Part shown: positions 1 through 8,009 of the stretch, piece by piece
Position numbering within the stretch: position 1 is the first letter of the stretch
How the letters are laid out: every line of letters begins with the position of its first letter
NCBI GenBank assembly: GCA_026315105.1
Contig: JAOYRU010000101.1
Coordinates: 630,001-694,000, forward strand
Reading direction: 5' to 3'
From: Locusta migratoria
Lineage: Eukaryota > Arthropoda > Insecta > Orthoptera > Acrididae
DNA length: 64,000 nt
The notes under the pieces: model-generated
The model's input: the letters and a program-made list of their open reading frames with translations, nothing else
Database searches by the model: none
What the model was told of the DNA's origin: nothing
Program-made: the position numbers and the translations under genes

Positions 1-131
1 TCAGTCGAGACAAGTCGAGACAGAGAGGCACCAGATGCTGGACCACACAGAGCGAGGAAGGAGAAATATATTGAATGAAAACCGACCGCCAACTCTACGA
101 GCGCACACAAGACGCACTCATCTGTAACAAC

Positions 132-135
132 AAAA
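132..135 (-). terminator. Pol III terminator of Gly-TCC
   Basis: On the minus strand a run of four T lies 7 nt past the tRNA 3' end, the minimal oligo-T stop for RNA polymerase III. It recurs at the same distance in every unit. Confidence 0.6.
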
Positions 136-142
136 TGAAATT

Positions 143-214
143 TGCGGTGGCCGGGAATCGAACCCGGATCAACTGCTTGGAAGGCAACTATGCTGACCAT
201 TACACCACCACCGC
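143..214 (-). tRNA. tRNA-Gly-TCC: tRNA-Gly (TCC), unit 1
   Basis: Glycine tRNA reading GGA and, by wobble, other GGN codons. The 72-nt gene folds as a full cloverleaf: acceptor GCGGTGG pairs perfectly with CCACCGC, the anticodon loop is CTTCCAA, the T stem CCGGG/CCCGG is perfect and the T loop is TTCGATT. The anticodon stem has two G-T wobbles. A box (TGGTGTAATGG) and B box (GGTTCGATTCC) are canonical, as expected for RNA polymerase III. No CCA is encoded and there is no intron. It is the only minus-strand gene of the unit and is divergent from Gly-CCC. Of the five genes it looks the soundest, and I saw no base change in any of its 35 copies. Confidence 0.96.
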
Positions 215-560
215 ACAGCACGGCGCTCTTCCGCCGCCATGTGTAGGCTTTCTGCCTGCCTCCACTGGCCGAAAGACGTCGTTGCTGTAGGGGCACTGCG
301 AGCTAAGCGAGACCAGCCACACGCATTCGGACAGCGCCTGCACGCACCTTTCGCCTCTTTCCCAAAGTGTCATCACCGACGTCGTAGTTGTACTCACAGC
401 TTCGCGATGAAGGGTCATTAAAAAAAAAAAAAAAAAAAAAAAAAGACGCAGTGCACGTCTCCGTTTCTGTGGCGCTTTTTTTCCCAAGAATCCAATCAGT
501 TGGGACAGGAATCAATTTTCGCAGACGTCTTTTAGGCAGGACTCAGATGCTGAAGATGCA
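215..560. other. Divergent Gly-TCC/Gly-CCC spacer
   Basis: This 346-bp stretch separates the 5' ends of two glycine tRNA genes facing away from each other, so it holds the upstream regions of both. It contains an A tract, a T7 run near 475-481 and three GACGTC hexamers (near 274, 378 and 523). I see no TATA-like element at the usual distance from either gene. No convincing gene lies here; the short open frames crossing it run through the tRNAs. Unit-to-unit length change in the array is concentrated here. Confidence 0.8.
420..444 (+). repeat. Poly-A tract, unit 1 (25 A)
   Basis: Uninterrupted run of 25 A, starting 205 bp from the Gly-TCC 5' end and ending 116 bp before Gly-CCC. Every unit has it at the same place. 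Lengths for units 1-35 in order are 25, 25, 20, 22, 21, 24, 21, 22, 25, 24, 25, 22, 11, 24, 22, 26, 27, 24, 23, 29, 23, 22, 24, 23, 21, 22, 21, 22, 12, 12, 12, 10, 12, 11 and 11. Long dA:dT tracts disfavour nucleosomes, so a role in keeping the divergent promoters open is possible but inferred. Homopolymer lengths are also prone to sequencing error. Confidence 0.95.
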
Positions 561-631
561 GCATCGGTAGTTTAGTGGTAGAATGCTCGCCTCCCACGCG
601 GGCGGCCCGGGTTCTATTCCCGGCCGATGCA
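561..631 (+). tRNA. tRNA-Gly-CCC: tRNA-Gly (CCC), unit 1, T57 form
   Basis: Glycine tRNA reading GGG. The 71-nt gene has acceptor GCATCGG paired perfectly with CCGATGC, anticodon stem CTCGC/GCGGG (one T-G wobble), loop CTCCCAC and T stem CCGGG/CCCGG. The A box TAGTTTAGTGG is good. This copy has T loop TTCTATT: position 57, a purine in nearly all tRNAs, is T, which also breaks the B-box consensus. Most other copies have the normal G57. A T5 run follows at 634-638. It is one of four genes on the plus strand. Copies with T57 may be transcribed or folded less well. Confidence 0.93.
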
Positions 632-633
632 TA

Positions 634-638
634 TTTTT
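634..638 (+). terminator. Pol III terminator of Gly-CCC
   Basis: Five T, starting 3 nt after the tRNA discriminator base. Found after every Gly-CCC copy. Confidence 0.75.
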
Positions 639-1001
639 CGCCGTTTTCGTGATGATGCTGCACCGAAACGTACACGTTTGAGCTGCACAAACTACAATTC
701 TGTCCGAGGGAAAACGCGGCGAGATGAGGCAGACATGCAGAACGCAAGAGATGTTACTTGGTCGCTGGCGAGTAAATAGACGCTGATACTGTCGGCCTTC
801 CACCATGAGATGCTATGTCCACTTGCCCCTTGTGTGGCGTACTGTAACAACATGCAAGGGTGGTTTCCGTTGGAAAATCAGCGCTGTGCGTTAATTTACT
901 GAGGCTCGAGAATGCATGTAGCGGCTGACGGATTATTCACGTAGCACAAAGTTGCTAACTTGGGTTACTTAGCGACTATCAGTAATACAAACACTTCAAG
1001 T
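639..1001. other. Gly-CCC to Met spacer, no gene seen
   Basis: Non-coding spacer of about 363 bp after the Gly-CCC terminator. It holds an inverted repeat, AAACGT and ACGTTT separated by 2 bp at 666-679, and the Met upstream motif at 986-994. I see no open frame of note, no RNA gene and no mobile element. It is almost unchanged in all units; unit 1 alone has T rather than A near 965. Confidence 0.75.
986..994 (+). promoter_or_regulatory. Possible Pol III start motif upstream of Met
   Basis: TACAAACAC lies at -16 to -8 from the Met gene. The Glu gene has TACAAACGC at exactly the same distance. The position and the CAA core fit a Pol III start region, but this is inferred from two genes only. 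Confidence 0.35.
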
Positions 1002-1074
1002 GCCTGGGTAGCGCAGTAGGCAGCGCGTAAGTCTCATAATCTTAAGGTCGTGAGTTCGATCCTCACCCGGGGCA
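1002..1074 (+). tRNA. tRNA-Met-CAT: tRNA-Met (CAT), elongator, unit 1
   Basis: Methionine tRNA for internal AUG codons. The 73-nt gene has anticodon loop CTCATAA, D stem GCGC/GCGC, variable loop AGGTC and T arm GTGAG-TTCGATC-CTCAC. T54 and the ordinary T loop mark it as elongator and not initiator. The A box TAGCGCAGTAGG and B box GTTCGATCC are canonical. Acceptor GCCTGGG faces CCGGGGC, giving a T4-G69 wobble followed by a G5-G68 mismatch; the anticodon stem TAAGT/TCTTA is AU-rich with a T31-T39 pair. The acceptor defect is in all 35 copies, so the gene may be weakened, or a subset may be pseudogenes. No T4 run follows closely. Confidence 0.92.
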
Positions 1075-1113
1075 TATTATTTAATGTAAAAGACCGCTGA
1101 ACTCGCATCGTGC

Positions 1114-1117
1114 TTTT
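1114..1117 (+). terminator. First T4 run after Met, unusually distant
   Basis: The tRNA is followed by short T runs of no more than three. The first run of four T begins 40 nt past the 3' end, so a long trailer or read-through is expected if this stop is used. The same in every unit. Confidence 0.45.
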
Positions 1118-1367
1118 GATAGGGAACGATGTTGATTGTTGCTAATTTTCCACGAGTTTCCGGATGCTTCATCTCCAAAGTGTATCGAACTCATAGCCTT
1201 CTAACATCCTCCTGGCCCTCCACATGTTGAAAAAAGCTACTTGCTTTCCTTTTAATAAGCTGCAATTTGCAGTCAACATACACAATGAGCCTCTCAAACA
1301 ACGAATCACAAGTAGAGTGCACACGAATGTCCGTTGAAAGCACGCAAATATTACAAACGCATAAGAA
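1118..1367. other. Met to Glu spacer, no gene seen
   Basis: Non-coding stretch of 250 bp. It holds a 13-bp palindrome, CTGCAA and TTGCAG around one T at 1260-1272, and the Glu upstream motif at 1352-1360. Nothing else recognisable. Confidence 0.7.
1352..1360 (+). promoter_or_regulatory. Possible Pol III start motif upstream of Glu
   Basis: TACAAACGC at -16 to -8 from the Glu gene, preceded by an AT-rich AATATT. It matches the Met upstream motif in sequence and distance. Function inferred. Confidence 0.35.
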
Positions 1368-1439
1368 TCCGGTGTGGTCTAGTGGCTAGGATACCTGGCT
1401 CTCACCTAGGAGGCCCGGGTTTGATTCCCGGTACCGGAA
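1368..1439 (+). tRNA. tRNA-Glu-CTC: tRNA-Glu (CTC), unit 1, G45 form
   Basis: Glutamate tRNA reading GAG. The 72-nt gene has acceptor TCCGGTG/TACCGGA (one wobble), anticodon stem CCTGG/CTAGG, loop CTCTCAC and T stem CCGGG/CCCGG. The A box TGGTCTAGTGG is canonical. The T loop is TTTGATT: position 56, almost always C and normally joined to G19 at the elbow, is T here and in all 34 complete copies. The same change breaks the B box (GGTTTGATTCC). A T4 run follows at 1448-1451. Position 45 is G in this copy and C in many others. Identity is clear; full activity is less so. Confidence 0.93.
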
Positions 1440-1447
1440 CGTACGTC

Positions 1448-1451
1448 TTTT
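1448..1451 (+). terminator. Pol III terminator of Glu
   Basis: Run of four T, 8 nt after the tRNA end; present after every complete Glu copy. Confidence 0.65.
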
Positions 1452-1673
1452 GTGTAATTCTCGACGAGTTTTTGCCGATTTAACTGCTTTTCCTTGTCCT
1501 CTTGGAGATGAACAGAAGTCCTTCGAACGTTTTCGAGAGAAATCGACATGCTATGAAATTGTCCTGAGGACTAAAAAGAAACCAGAATAGACGCTGCTTG
1601 CCCATAAGACCGCGCTGTCATAGAAATAAGCAGCACGATGCTTGAAAACAGCATAAGGAGCTGATACTCACGA
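1452..1673. other. Glu to Ile spacer, no gene seen
   Basis: Non-coding, about 222 bp. It holds a small perfect hairpin, GTCC-TGA-GGAC, at 1561-1571, and a CATAAGG stretch about 21 bp before Ile that could be a weak TATA-like element. Units 15 and 17 share one C-to-A change just before Ile. Confidence 0.65.
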
Positions 1674-1747
1674 GGCCCGTTAGCTCAGTTGGTTAGAGCG
1701 TCGTGCTAATAACGCGAAGGTCGTGGGTTCGATCCCTCCACGGGCCA
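1674..1747 (+). tRNA. tRNA-Ile-AAT: tRNA-Ile (AAT), unit 1
   Basis: Isoleucine tRNA; A34 becomes inosine in eukaryotes and reads AUU, AUC and AUA. The 74-nt gene has acceptor GGCCCGT/ACGGGCC (perfect), D stem GCTC/GAGC, anticodon stem TCGTG/CGCGA (one wobble) and loop CTAATAA. A box TAGCTCAGTTGG and B box GGTTCGATCCC are canonical. The T stem GTGGG/CCTCC has a T50-C64 mismatch next to a G51-T63 wobble, fixed in all copies and not seen in the usual animal gene. A T5 run follows at 1754-1758. Last gene of the unit; three copies of the 10-bp repeat follow it here. Confidence 0.94.
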
Positions 1748-1753
1748 TTGTTA

Positions 1754-1758
1754 TTTTT
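1754..1758 (+). terminator. Pol III terminator of Ile
   Basis: Five T starting 7 nt after the tRNA end; present in every complete unit. Confidence 0.75.
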
Positions 1759-1826
1759 CTATTACGAAAGGAAACGTGCGTCTCGCAGCCATTTTAAGCT
1801 ACCTGTCCTTAGATATAGGCCGACTT

Positions 1827-1842
1827 GAGAGCGTCAGCTCTC
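1827..1842. repeat. Small perfect hairpin
   Basis: GAGAGC and GCTCTC separated by GTCA, directly before the 10-bp repeat. Present in every unit. No known function; may help slippage at the neighbouring repeat. Confidence 0.6.
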
Positions 1843-1850
1843 GCGTCAGT

Positions 1851-1880
1851 CGAGCAAAGTCGAGACAAGTCGAGACAGAG
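1851..1880 (+). repeat. 10-bp tandem repeat, three-copy form
   Basis: Three 10-mers, CGAGCAAAGT, CGAGACAAGT and CGAGACAGAG. The three-copy form follows Ile in units 1, 5, 6, 28, 29 and 30; all other junctions have only the last two. This is the sole length change in the right three quarters of the unit. Confidence 0.9.
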
Positions 1881-1997
1881 AGGCACCAGATGCTGGACCA
1901 CACAGAGCGAGGAAGGAGAAATATATTGAATGAAAACCGACCGCCAACTCTACGAGCGCACACAAGACGCACTCATCTGTAACAACAAAATGAAATT

Positions 1998-2069
1998 TGC
2001 GGTGGCCGGGAATCGAACCCGGATCAACTGCTTGGAAGGCAACTATGCTGACCATTACACCACCACCGC
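1998..2069 (-). tRNA. tRNA-Gly-TCC: tRNA-Gly (TCC), unit 2
   Basis: Unchanged from unit 1. The spacer to its right has A25. Confidence 0.95.
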
Positions 2070-2415
2070 ACAGCACGGCGCTCTTCCGCCGCCATGTGTA
2101 GGCTTTCTGCCTGCCTCCACTGGCCGAAAGACGTCGTTGCTGTAGGGGCACTGCGAGCTAAGCGAGACCAGCCACACGCATTCGGACAGCGCCTGCACGC
2201 ACCTTTCGCCTCTTTCCCAAAGTGTCATCACCGACGTCGTAGTTGTACTCACAGCTTCGCGATGAAGGGTCATTAAAAAAAAAAAAAAAAAAAAAAAAAG
2301 ACGCAGTGCACGTCTCCGTTTCTGTGGCGCTTTTTTTCCCAAGAATCCAATCAGTTGGGACAGGAATCAATTTTCGCAGACGTCTTTTAGGCAGGACTCA
2401 GATGCTGAAGATGCA

Positions 2416-2486
2416 GCATCGGTAGTTTAGTGGTTGAATGCTCGCCTCCCACGCGGGCGGTCCGGGTTCGATTCCCGGCCGATGCA
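2416..2486 (+). tRNA. tRNA-Gly-CCC: tRNA-Gly (CCC), unit 2, divergent copy
   Basis: G57 is normal. Two private changes: T for the conserved A21 in the D loop (2435) and T for C in the variable loop (2461). A21 takes part in core tertiary contacts, so this copy may be impaired. Confidence 0.88.
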
Positions 2487-2856
2487 TATTTTTCGCCGTT
2501 TTCGTGATGATGCTGCACCGAAACGTACACGTTTGAGCTGCACAAACTACAATTCTGTCCGAGGGAAAACGCGGCGAGATGAGGCAGACATGCAGAACGC
2601 AAGAGATGTTACTTGGTCGCTGGCGAGTAAATAGACGCTGATACTGTCGGCCTTCCACCATGAGATGCTATGTCCACTTGCCCCTTGTGTGGCGTACTGT
2701 AACAACATGCAAGGGTGGTTTCCGTTGGAAAATCAGCGCTGTGCGTTAATTTACTGAGGCTCGAGAATGCATGTAGCGGCTGACGGATTATTCACGTAGC
2801 ACAAAGTTGCTAACTTGGGATACTTAGCGACTATCAGTAATACAAACACTTCAAGT

Positions 2857-2929
2857 GCCTGGGTAGCGCAGTAGGCAGCGCGTAAGTCTCATAATCTTAA
2901 GGTCGTGAGTTCGATCCTCACCCGGGGCA
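2857..2929 (+). tRNA. tRNA-Met-CAT: tRNA-Met (CAT), unit 2
   Basis: Standard form: C32, A44, G5-G68 mismatch. Confidence 0.92.
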
Positions 2930-3222
2930 TATTATTTAATGTAAAAGACCGCTGAACTCGCATCGTGCTTTTGATAGGGAACGATGTTGATTGTTGCTAA
3001 TTTTCCACGAGTTTCCGGATGCTTCATCTCCAAAGTGTATCGAACTCATAGCCTTCTAACATCCTCCTGGCCCTCCACATGTTGAAAAAAGCTACTTGCT
3101 TTCCTTTTAATAAGCTGCAATTTGCAGTCAACATACACAATGAGCCTCTCAAACAACGAATCACAAGTAGAGTGCACACGAATGTCCGTTGAAAGCACGC
3201 AAATATTACAAACGCATAAGAA

Positions 3223-3294
3223 TCCGGTGTGGTCTAGTGGCTAGGATACCTGGCTCTCACCTAGGAGGCCCGGGTTTGATTCCCGGTACCGGAA
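3223..3294 (+). tRNA. tRNA-Glu-CTC: tRNA-Glu (CTC), unit 2
   Basis: G45 form with T56. Confidence 0.93.
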
Positions 3295-3528
3295 CGTACG
3301 TCTTTTGTGTAATTCTCGACGAGTTTTTGCCGATTTAACTGCTTTTCCTTGTCCTCTTGGAGATGAACAGAAGTCCTTCGAACGTTTTCGAGAGAAATCG
3401 ACATGCTATGAAATTGTCCTGAGGACTAAAAAGAAACCAGAATAGACGCTGCTTGCCCATAAGACCGCGCTGTCATAGAAATAAGCAGCACGATGCTTGA
3501 AAACAGCATAAGGAGCTGATACTCACGA

Positions 3529-3602
3529 GGCCCGTTAGCTCAGTTGGTTAGAGCGTCGTGCTAATAACGCGAAGGTCGTGGGTTCGATCCCTCCACGGGC
3601 CA
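3529..3602 (+). tRNA. tRNA-Ile-AAT: tRNA-Ile (AAT), unit 2
   Basis: Standard form; two 10-bp repeats follow. Confidence 0.94.
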
Positions 3603-3842
3603 TTGTTATTTTTCTATTACGAAAGGAAACGTGCGTCTCGCAGCCATTTTAAGCTACCTGTCCTTAGATATAGGCCGACTTGAGAGCGTCAGCTCTCGCG
3701 TCAGTCGAGACAAGTCGAGACAGAGAGGCACCAGATGCTGGACCACACAGAGCGAGGAAGGAGAAATATATTGAATGAAAACCGACCGCCAACTCTACGA
3801 GCGCACACAAGACGCACTCATCTGTAACAACAAAATGAAATT

Positions 3843-3914
3843 TGCGGTGGCCGGGAATCGAACCCGGATCAACTGCTTGGAAGGCAACTATGCTGACCAT
3901 TACACCACCACCGC
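3843..3914 (-). tRNA. tRNA-Gly-TCC: tRNA-Gly (TCC), unit 3
   Basis: Unchanged; A20 to its right, the shortest of the long class. Confidence 0.95.
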
Positions 3915-4255
3915 ACAGCACGGCGCTCTTCCGCCGCCATGTGTAGGCTTTCTGCCTGCCTCCACTGGCCGAAAGACGTCGTTGCTGTAGGGGCACTGCG
4001 AGCTAAGCGAGACCAGCCACACGCATTCGGACAGCGCCTGCACGCACCTTTCGCCTCTTTCCCAAAGTGTCATCACCGACGTCGTAGTTGTACTCACAGC
4101 TTCGCGATGAAGGGTCATTAAAAAAAAAAAAAAAAAAAAGACGCAGTGCACGTCTCCGTTTCTGTGGCGCTTTTTTTCCCAAGAATCCAATCAGTTGGGA
4201 CAGGAATCAATTTTCGCAGACGTCTTTTAGGCAGGACTCAGATGCTGAAGATGCA

Positions 4256-4326
4256 GCATCGGTAGTTTAGTGGTAGAATGCTCGCCTCCCACGCGGGCGG
4301 CCCGGGTTCGATTCCCGGCCGATGCA
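4256..4326 (+). tRNA. tRNA-Gly-CCC: tRNA-Gly (CCC), unit 3
   Basis: G57 form, with a fully consensus B box GGTTCGATTCC. Confidence 0.95.
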
Positions 4327-4696
4327 TATTTTTCGCCGTTTTCGTGATGATGCTGCACCGAAACGTACACGTTTGAGCTGCACAAACTACAATTCTGTCC
4401 GAGGGAAAACGCGGCGAGATGAGGCAGACATGCAGAACGCAAGAGATGTTACTTGGTCGCTGGCGAGTAAATAGACGCTGATACTGTCGGCCTTCCACCA
4501 TGAGATGCTATGTCCACTTGCCCCTTGTGTGGCGTACTGTAACAACATGCAAGGGTGGTTTCCGTTGGAAAATCAGCGCTGTGCGTTAATTTACTGAGGC
4601 TCGAGAATGCATGTAGCGGCTGACGGATTATTCACGTAGCACAAAGTTGCTAACTTGGGATACTTAGCGACTATCAGTAATACAAACACTTCAAGT

Positions 4697-4769
4697 GCCT
4701 GGGTAGCGCAGTAGGCAGCGCGTAAGTCTCATAATCTTAAGGTCGTGAGTTCGATCCTCACCCGGGGCA
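4697..4769 (+). tRNA. tRNA-Met-CAT: tRNA-Met (CAT), unit 3
   Basis: C32, A44 form. Confidence 0.92.
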
Positions 4770-5062
4770 TATTATTTAATGTAAAAGACCGCTGAACTCG
4801 CATCGTGCTTTTGATAGGGAACGATGTTGATTGTTGCTAATTTTCCACGAGTTTCCGGATGCTTCATCTCCAAAGTGTATCGAACTCATAGCCTTCTAAC
4901 ATCCTCCTGGCCCTCCACATGTTGAAAAAAGCTACTTGCTTTCCTTTTAATAAGCTGCAATTTGCAGTCAACATACACAATGAGCCTCTCAAACAACGAA
5001 TCACAAGTAGAGTGCACACGAATGTCCGTTGAAAGCACGCAAATATTACAAACGCATAAGAA

Positions 5063-5134
5063 TCCGGTGTGGTCTAGTGGCTAGGATACCTGGCTCTCAC
5101 CTAGGAGGCCCGGGTTTGATTCCCGGTACCGGAA
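5063..5134 (+). tRNA. tRNA-Glu-CTC: tRNA-Glu (CTC), unit 3
   Basis: G45, T56. Confidence 0.93.
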
Positions 5135-5368
5135 CGTACGTCTTTTGTGTAATTCTCGACGAGTTTTTGCCGATTTAACTGCTTTTCCTTGTCCTCTTGG
5201 AGATGAACAGAAGTCCTTCGAACGTTTTCGAGAGAAATCGACATGCTATGAAATTGTCCTGAGGACTAAAAAGAAACCAGAATAGACGCTGCTTGCCCAT
5301 AAGACCGCGCTGTCATAGAAATAAGCAGCACGATGCTTGAAAACAGCATAAGGAGCTGATACTCACGA

Positions 5369-5442
5369 GGCCCGTTAGCTCAGTTGGTTAGAGCGTCGTG
5401 CTAATAACGCGAAGGTCGTGGGTTCGATCCCTCCACGGGCCA
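5369..5442 (+). tRNA. tRNA-Ile-AAT: tRNA-Ile (AAT), unit 3
   Basis: Standard; two 10-bp repeats follow. Confidence 0.94.
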
Positions 5443-5682
5443 TTGTTATTTTTCTATTACGAAAGGAAACGTGCGTCTCGCAGCCATTTTAAGCTACCTG
5501 TCCTTAGATATAGGCCGACTTGAGAGCGTCAGCTCTCGCGTCAGTCGAGACAAGTCGAGACAGAGAGGCACCAGATGCTGGACCACACAGAGCGAGGAAG
5601 GAGAAATATATTGAATGAAAACCGACCGCCAACTCTACGAGCGCACACAAGACGCACTCATCTGTAACAACAAAATGAAATT

Positions 5683-5754
5683 TGCGGTGGCCGGGAATCG
5701 AACCCGGATCAACTGCTTGGAAGGCAACTATGCTGACCATTACACCACCACCGC
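5683..5754 (-). tRNA. tRNA-Gly-TCC: tRNA-Gly (TCC), unit 4
   Basis: Unchanged; A22 to its right. Confidence 0.95.
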
Positions 5755-6097
5755 ACAGCACGGCGCTCTTCCGCCGCCATGTGTAGGCTTTCTGCCTGCC
5801 TCCACTGGCCGAAAGACGTCGTTGCTGTAGGGGCACTGCGAGCTAAGCGAGACCAGCCACACGCATTCGGACAGCGCCTGCACGCACCTTTCGCCTCTTT
5901 CCCAAAGTGTCATCACCGACGTCGTAGTTGTACTCACAGCTTCGCGATGAAGGGTCATTAAAAAAAAAAAAAAAAAAAAAAGACGCAGTGCACGTCTCCG
6001 TTTCTGTGGCGCTTTTTTTCCCAAGAATCCAATCAGTTGGGACAGGAATCAATTTTCGCAGACGTCTTTTAGGCAGGACTCAGATGCTGAAGATGCA

Positions 6098-6168
6098 GCA
6101 TCGGTAGTTTAGTGGTAGAATGCTCGCCTCCCACGCGGGCGGCCCGGGTTCGATTCCCGGCCGATGCA
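6098..6168 (+). tRNA. tRNA-Gly-CCC: tRNA-Gly (CCC), unit 4
   Basis: G57 form. Confidence 0.95.
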
Positions 6169-6538
6169 TATTTTTCGCCGTTTTCGTGATGATGCTGCAC
6201 CGAAACGTACACGTTTGAGCTGCACAAACTACAATTCTGTCCGAGGGAAAACGCGGCGAGATGAGGCAGACATGCAGAACGCAAGAGATGTTACTTGGTC
6301 GCTGGCGAGTAAATAGACGCTGATACTGTCGGCCTTCCACCATGAGATGCTATGTCCACTTGCCCCTTGTGTGGCGTACTGTAACAACATGCAAGGGTGG
6401 TTTCCGTTGGAAAATCAGCGCTGTGCGTTAATTTACTGAGGCTCGAGAATGCATGTAGCGGCTGACGGATTATTCACGTAGCACAAAGTTGCTAACTTGG
6501 GATACTTAGCGACTATCAGTAATACAAACACTTCAAGT

Positions 6539-6611
6539 GCCTGGGTAGCGCAGTAGGCAGCGCGTAAGTCTCATAATCTTAAGGTCGTGAGTTCGATCCT
6601 CACCCGGGGCA
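6539..6611 (+). tRNA. tRNA-Met-CAT: tRNA-Met (CAT), unit 4
   Basis: C32, A44 form. Confidence 0.92.
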
Positions 6612-6904
6612 TATTATTTAATGTAAAAGACCGCTGAACTCGCATCGTGCTTTTGATAGGGAACGATGTTGATTGTTGCTAATTTTCCACGAGTTTCCGG
6701 ATGCTTCATCTCCAAAGTGTATCGAACTCATAGCCTTCTAACATCCTCCTGGCCCTCCACATGTTGAAAAAAGCTACTTGCTTTCCTTTTAATAAGCTGC
6801 AATTTGCAGTCAACATACACAATGAGCCTCTCAAACAACGAATCACAAGTAGAGTGCACACGAATGTCCGTTGAAAGCACGCAAATATTACAAACGCATA
6901 AGAA

Positions 6905-6976
6905 TCCGGTGTGGTCTAGTGGCTAGGATACCTGGCTCTCACCTAGGAGGCCCGGGTTTGATTCCCGGTACCGGAA
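6905..6976 (+). tRNA. tRNA-Glu-CTC: tRNA-Glu (CTC), unit 4
   Basis: G45, T56. Confidence 0.93.
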
Positions 6977-7210
6977 CGTACGTCTTTTGTGTAATTCTCG
7001 ACGAGTTTTTGCCGATTTAACTGCTTTTCCTTGTCCTCTTGGAGATGAACAGAAGTCCTTCGAACGTTTTCGAGAGAAATCGACATGCTATGAAATTGTC
7101 CTGAGGACTAAAAAGAAACCAGAATAGACGCTGCTTGCCCATAAGACCGCGCTGTCATAGAAATAAGCAGCACGATGCTTGAAAACAGCATAAGGAGCTG
7201 ATACTCACGA

Positions 7211-7284
7211 GGCCCGTTAGCTCAGTTGGTTAGAGCGTCGTGCTAATAACGCGAAGGTCGTGGGTTCGATCCCTCCACGGGCCA
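7211..7284 (+). tRNA. tRNA-Ile-AAT: tRNA-Ile (AAT), unit 4
   Basis: Standard; two 10-bp repeats follow. Confidence 0.94.
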
Positions 7285-7524
7285 TTGTTATTTTTCTATT
7301 ACGAAAGGAAACGTGCGTCTCGCAGCCATTTTAAGCTACCTGTCCTTAGATATAGGCCGACTTGAGAGCGTCAGCTCTCGCGTCAGTCGAGACAAGTCGA
7401 GACAGAGAGGCACCAGATGCTGGACCACACAGAGCGAGGAAGGAGAAATATATTGAATGAAAACCGACCGCCAACTCTACGAGCGCACACAAGACGCACT
7501 CATCTGTAACAACAAAATGAAATT

Positions 7525-7596
7525 TGCGGTGGCCGGGAATCGAACCCGGATCAACTGCTTGGAAGGCAACTATGCTGACCATTACACCACCACCGC
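7525..7596 (-). tRNA. tRNA-Gly-TCC: tRNA-Gly (TCC), unit 5
   Basis: Unchanged; A21 to its right. Confidence 0.95.
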
Positions 7597-7938
7597 ACAG
7601 CACGGCGCTCTTCCGCCGCCATGTGTAGGCTTTCTGCCTGCCTCCACTGGCCGAAAGACGTCGTTGCTGTAGGGGCACTGCGAGCTAAGCGAGACCAGCC
7701 ACACGCATTCGGACAGCGCCTGCACGCACCTTTCGCCTCTTTCCCAAAGTGTCATCACCGACGTCGTAGTTGTACTCACAGCTTCGCGATGAAGGGTCAT
7801 TAAAAAAAAAAAAAAAAAAAAAGACGCAGTGCACGTCTCCGTTTCTGTGGCGCTTTTTTTCCCAAGAATCCAATCAGTTGGGACAGGAATCAATTTTCGC
7901 AGACGTCTTTTAGGCAGGACTCAGATGCTGAAGATGCA

Positions 7939-8009
7939 GCATCGGTAGTTTAGTGGTAGAATGCTCGCCTCCCACGCGGGCGGCCCGGGTTCGATTCCCG
8001 GCCGATGCA
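7939..8009 (+). tRNA. tRNA-Gly-CCC: tRNA-Gly (CCC), unit 5
   Basis: G57 form. Confidence 0.95.

Larger units (their letters stand above)
1759..1997. other. Ile to Gly-TCC spacer across the unit junction
   Basis: About 239 bp between the converging Ile gene and the Gly-TCC gene of the next unit. It holds a hairpin, a 10-bp tandem repeat and the minimal Gly-TCC terminator at its right end. No gene is seen. Confidence 0.7.

Noticed and set aside
75..290. A 71-residue open frame on the plus strand, repeated in every unit
   Set aside because: It runs antisense through Gly-TCC. Its conservation is that of the unit, and it is a known type of tRNA-derived false protein.
200..487. Open frames with a run of Phe or Lys
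   Set aside because: The run is the A tract translated; its length and the reading frame change from unit to unit.
143..631. A tRNA-derived SINE with a poly-A tail
   Set aside because: The tRNA left of the A tract is in the opposite orientation for a SINE, both flanking tRNAs are complete, and I see no target-site duplication.
666..679. Short palindromes as regulatory sites (also at 1260-1272, 1561-1571 and 1827-1842)
   Set aside because: Arms of 4-6 bp are common by chance, and their presence in every unit only reflects unit copying.
543..806. An 87-residue minus-strand open frame after the A tract
   Set aside because: Antisense of Gly-CCC plus spacer; one residue changes with the unit 2 tRNA substitution and no domain is seen.
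639..1001. 5S rRNA, snRNA or another RNA gene in the long spacer
   Set aside because: No 5S internal promoter, snRNA upstream element or known RNA motif was seen.
1002..1074. Initiator methionine tRNA
   Set aside because: The T loop begins TTC with T54, and the anticodon stem lacks the three G-C pairs typical of initiators.
3664..3996. A 101-110-residue minus-strand open frame over the unit junction, the longest in the unit
   Set aside because: It contains the whole Gly-TCC gene in sense. Its end changes with the 10-bp repeat number (101 or 110 residues), which a real gene would not tolerate so freely. No domain is recognisable.
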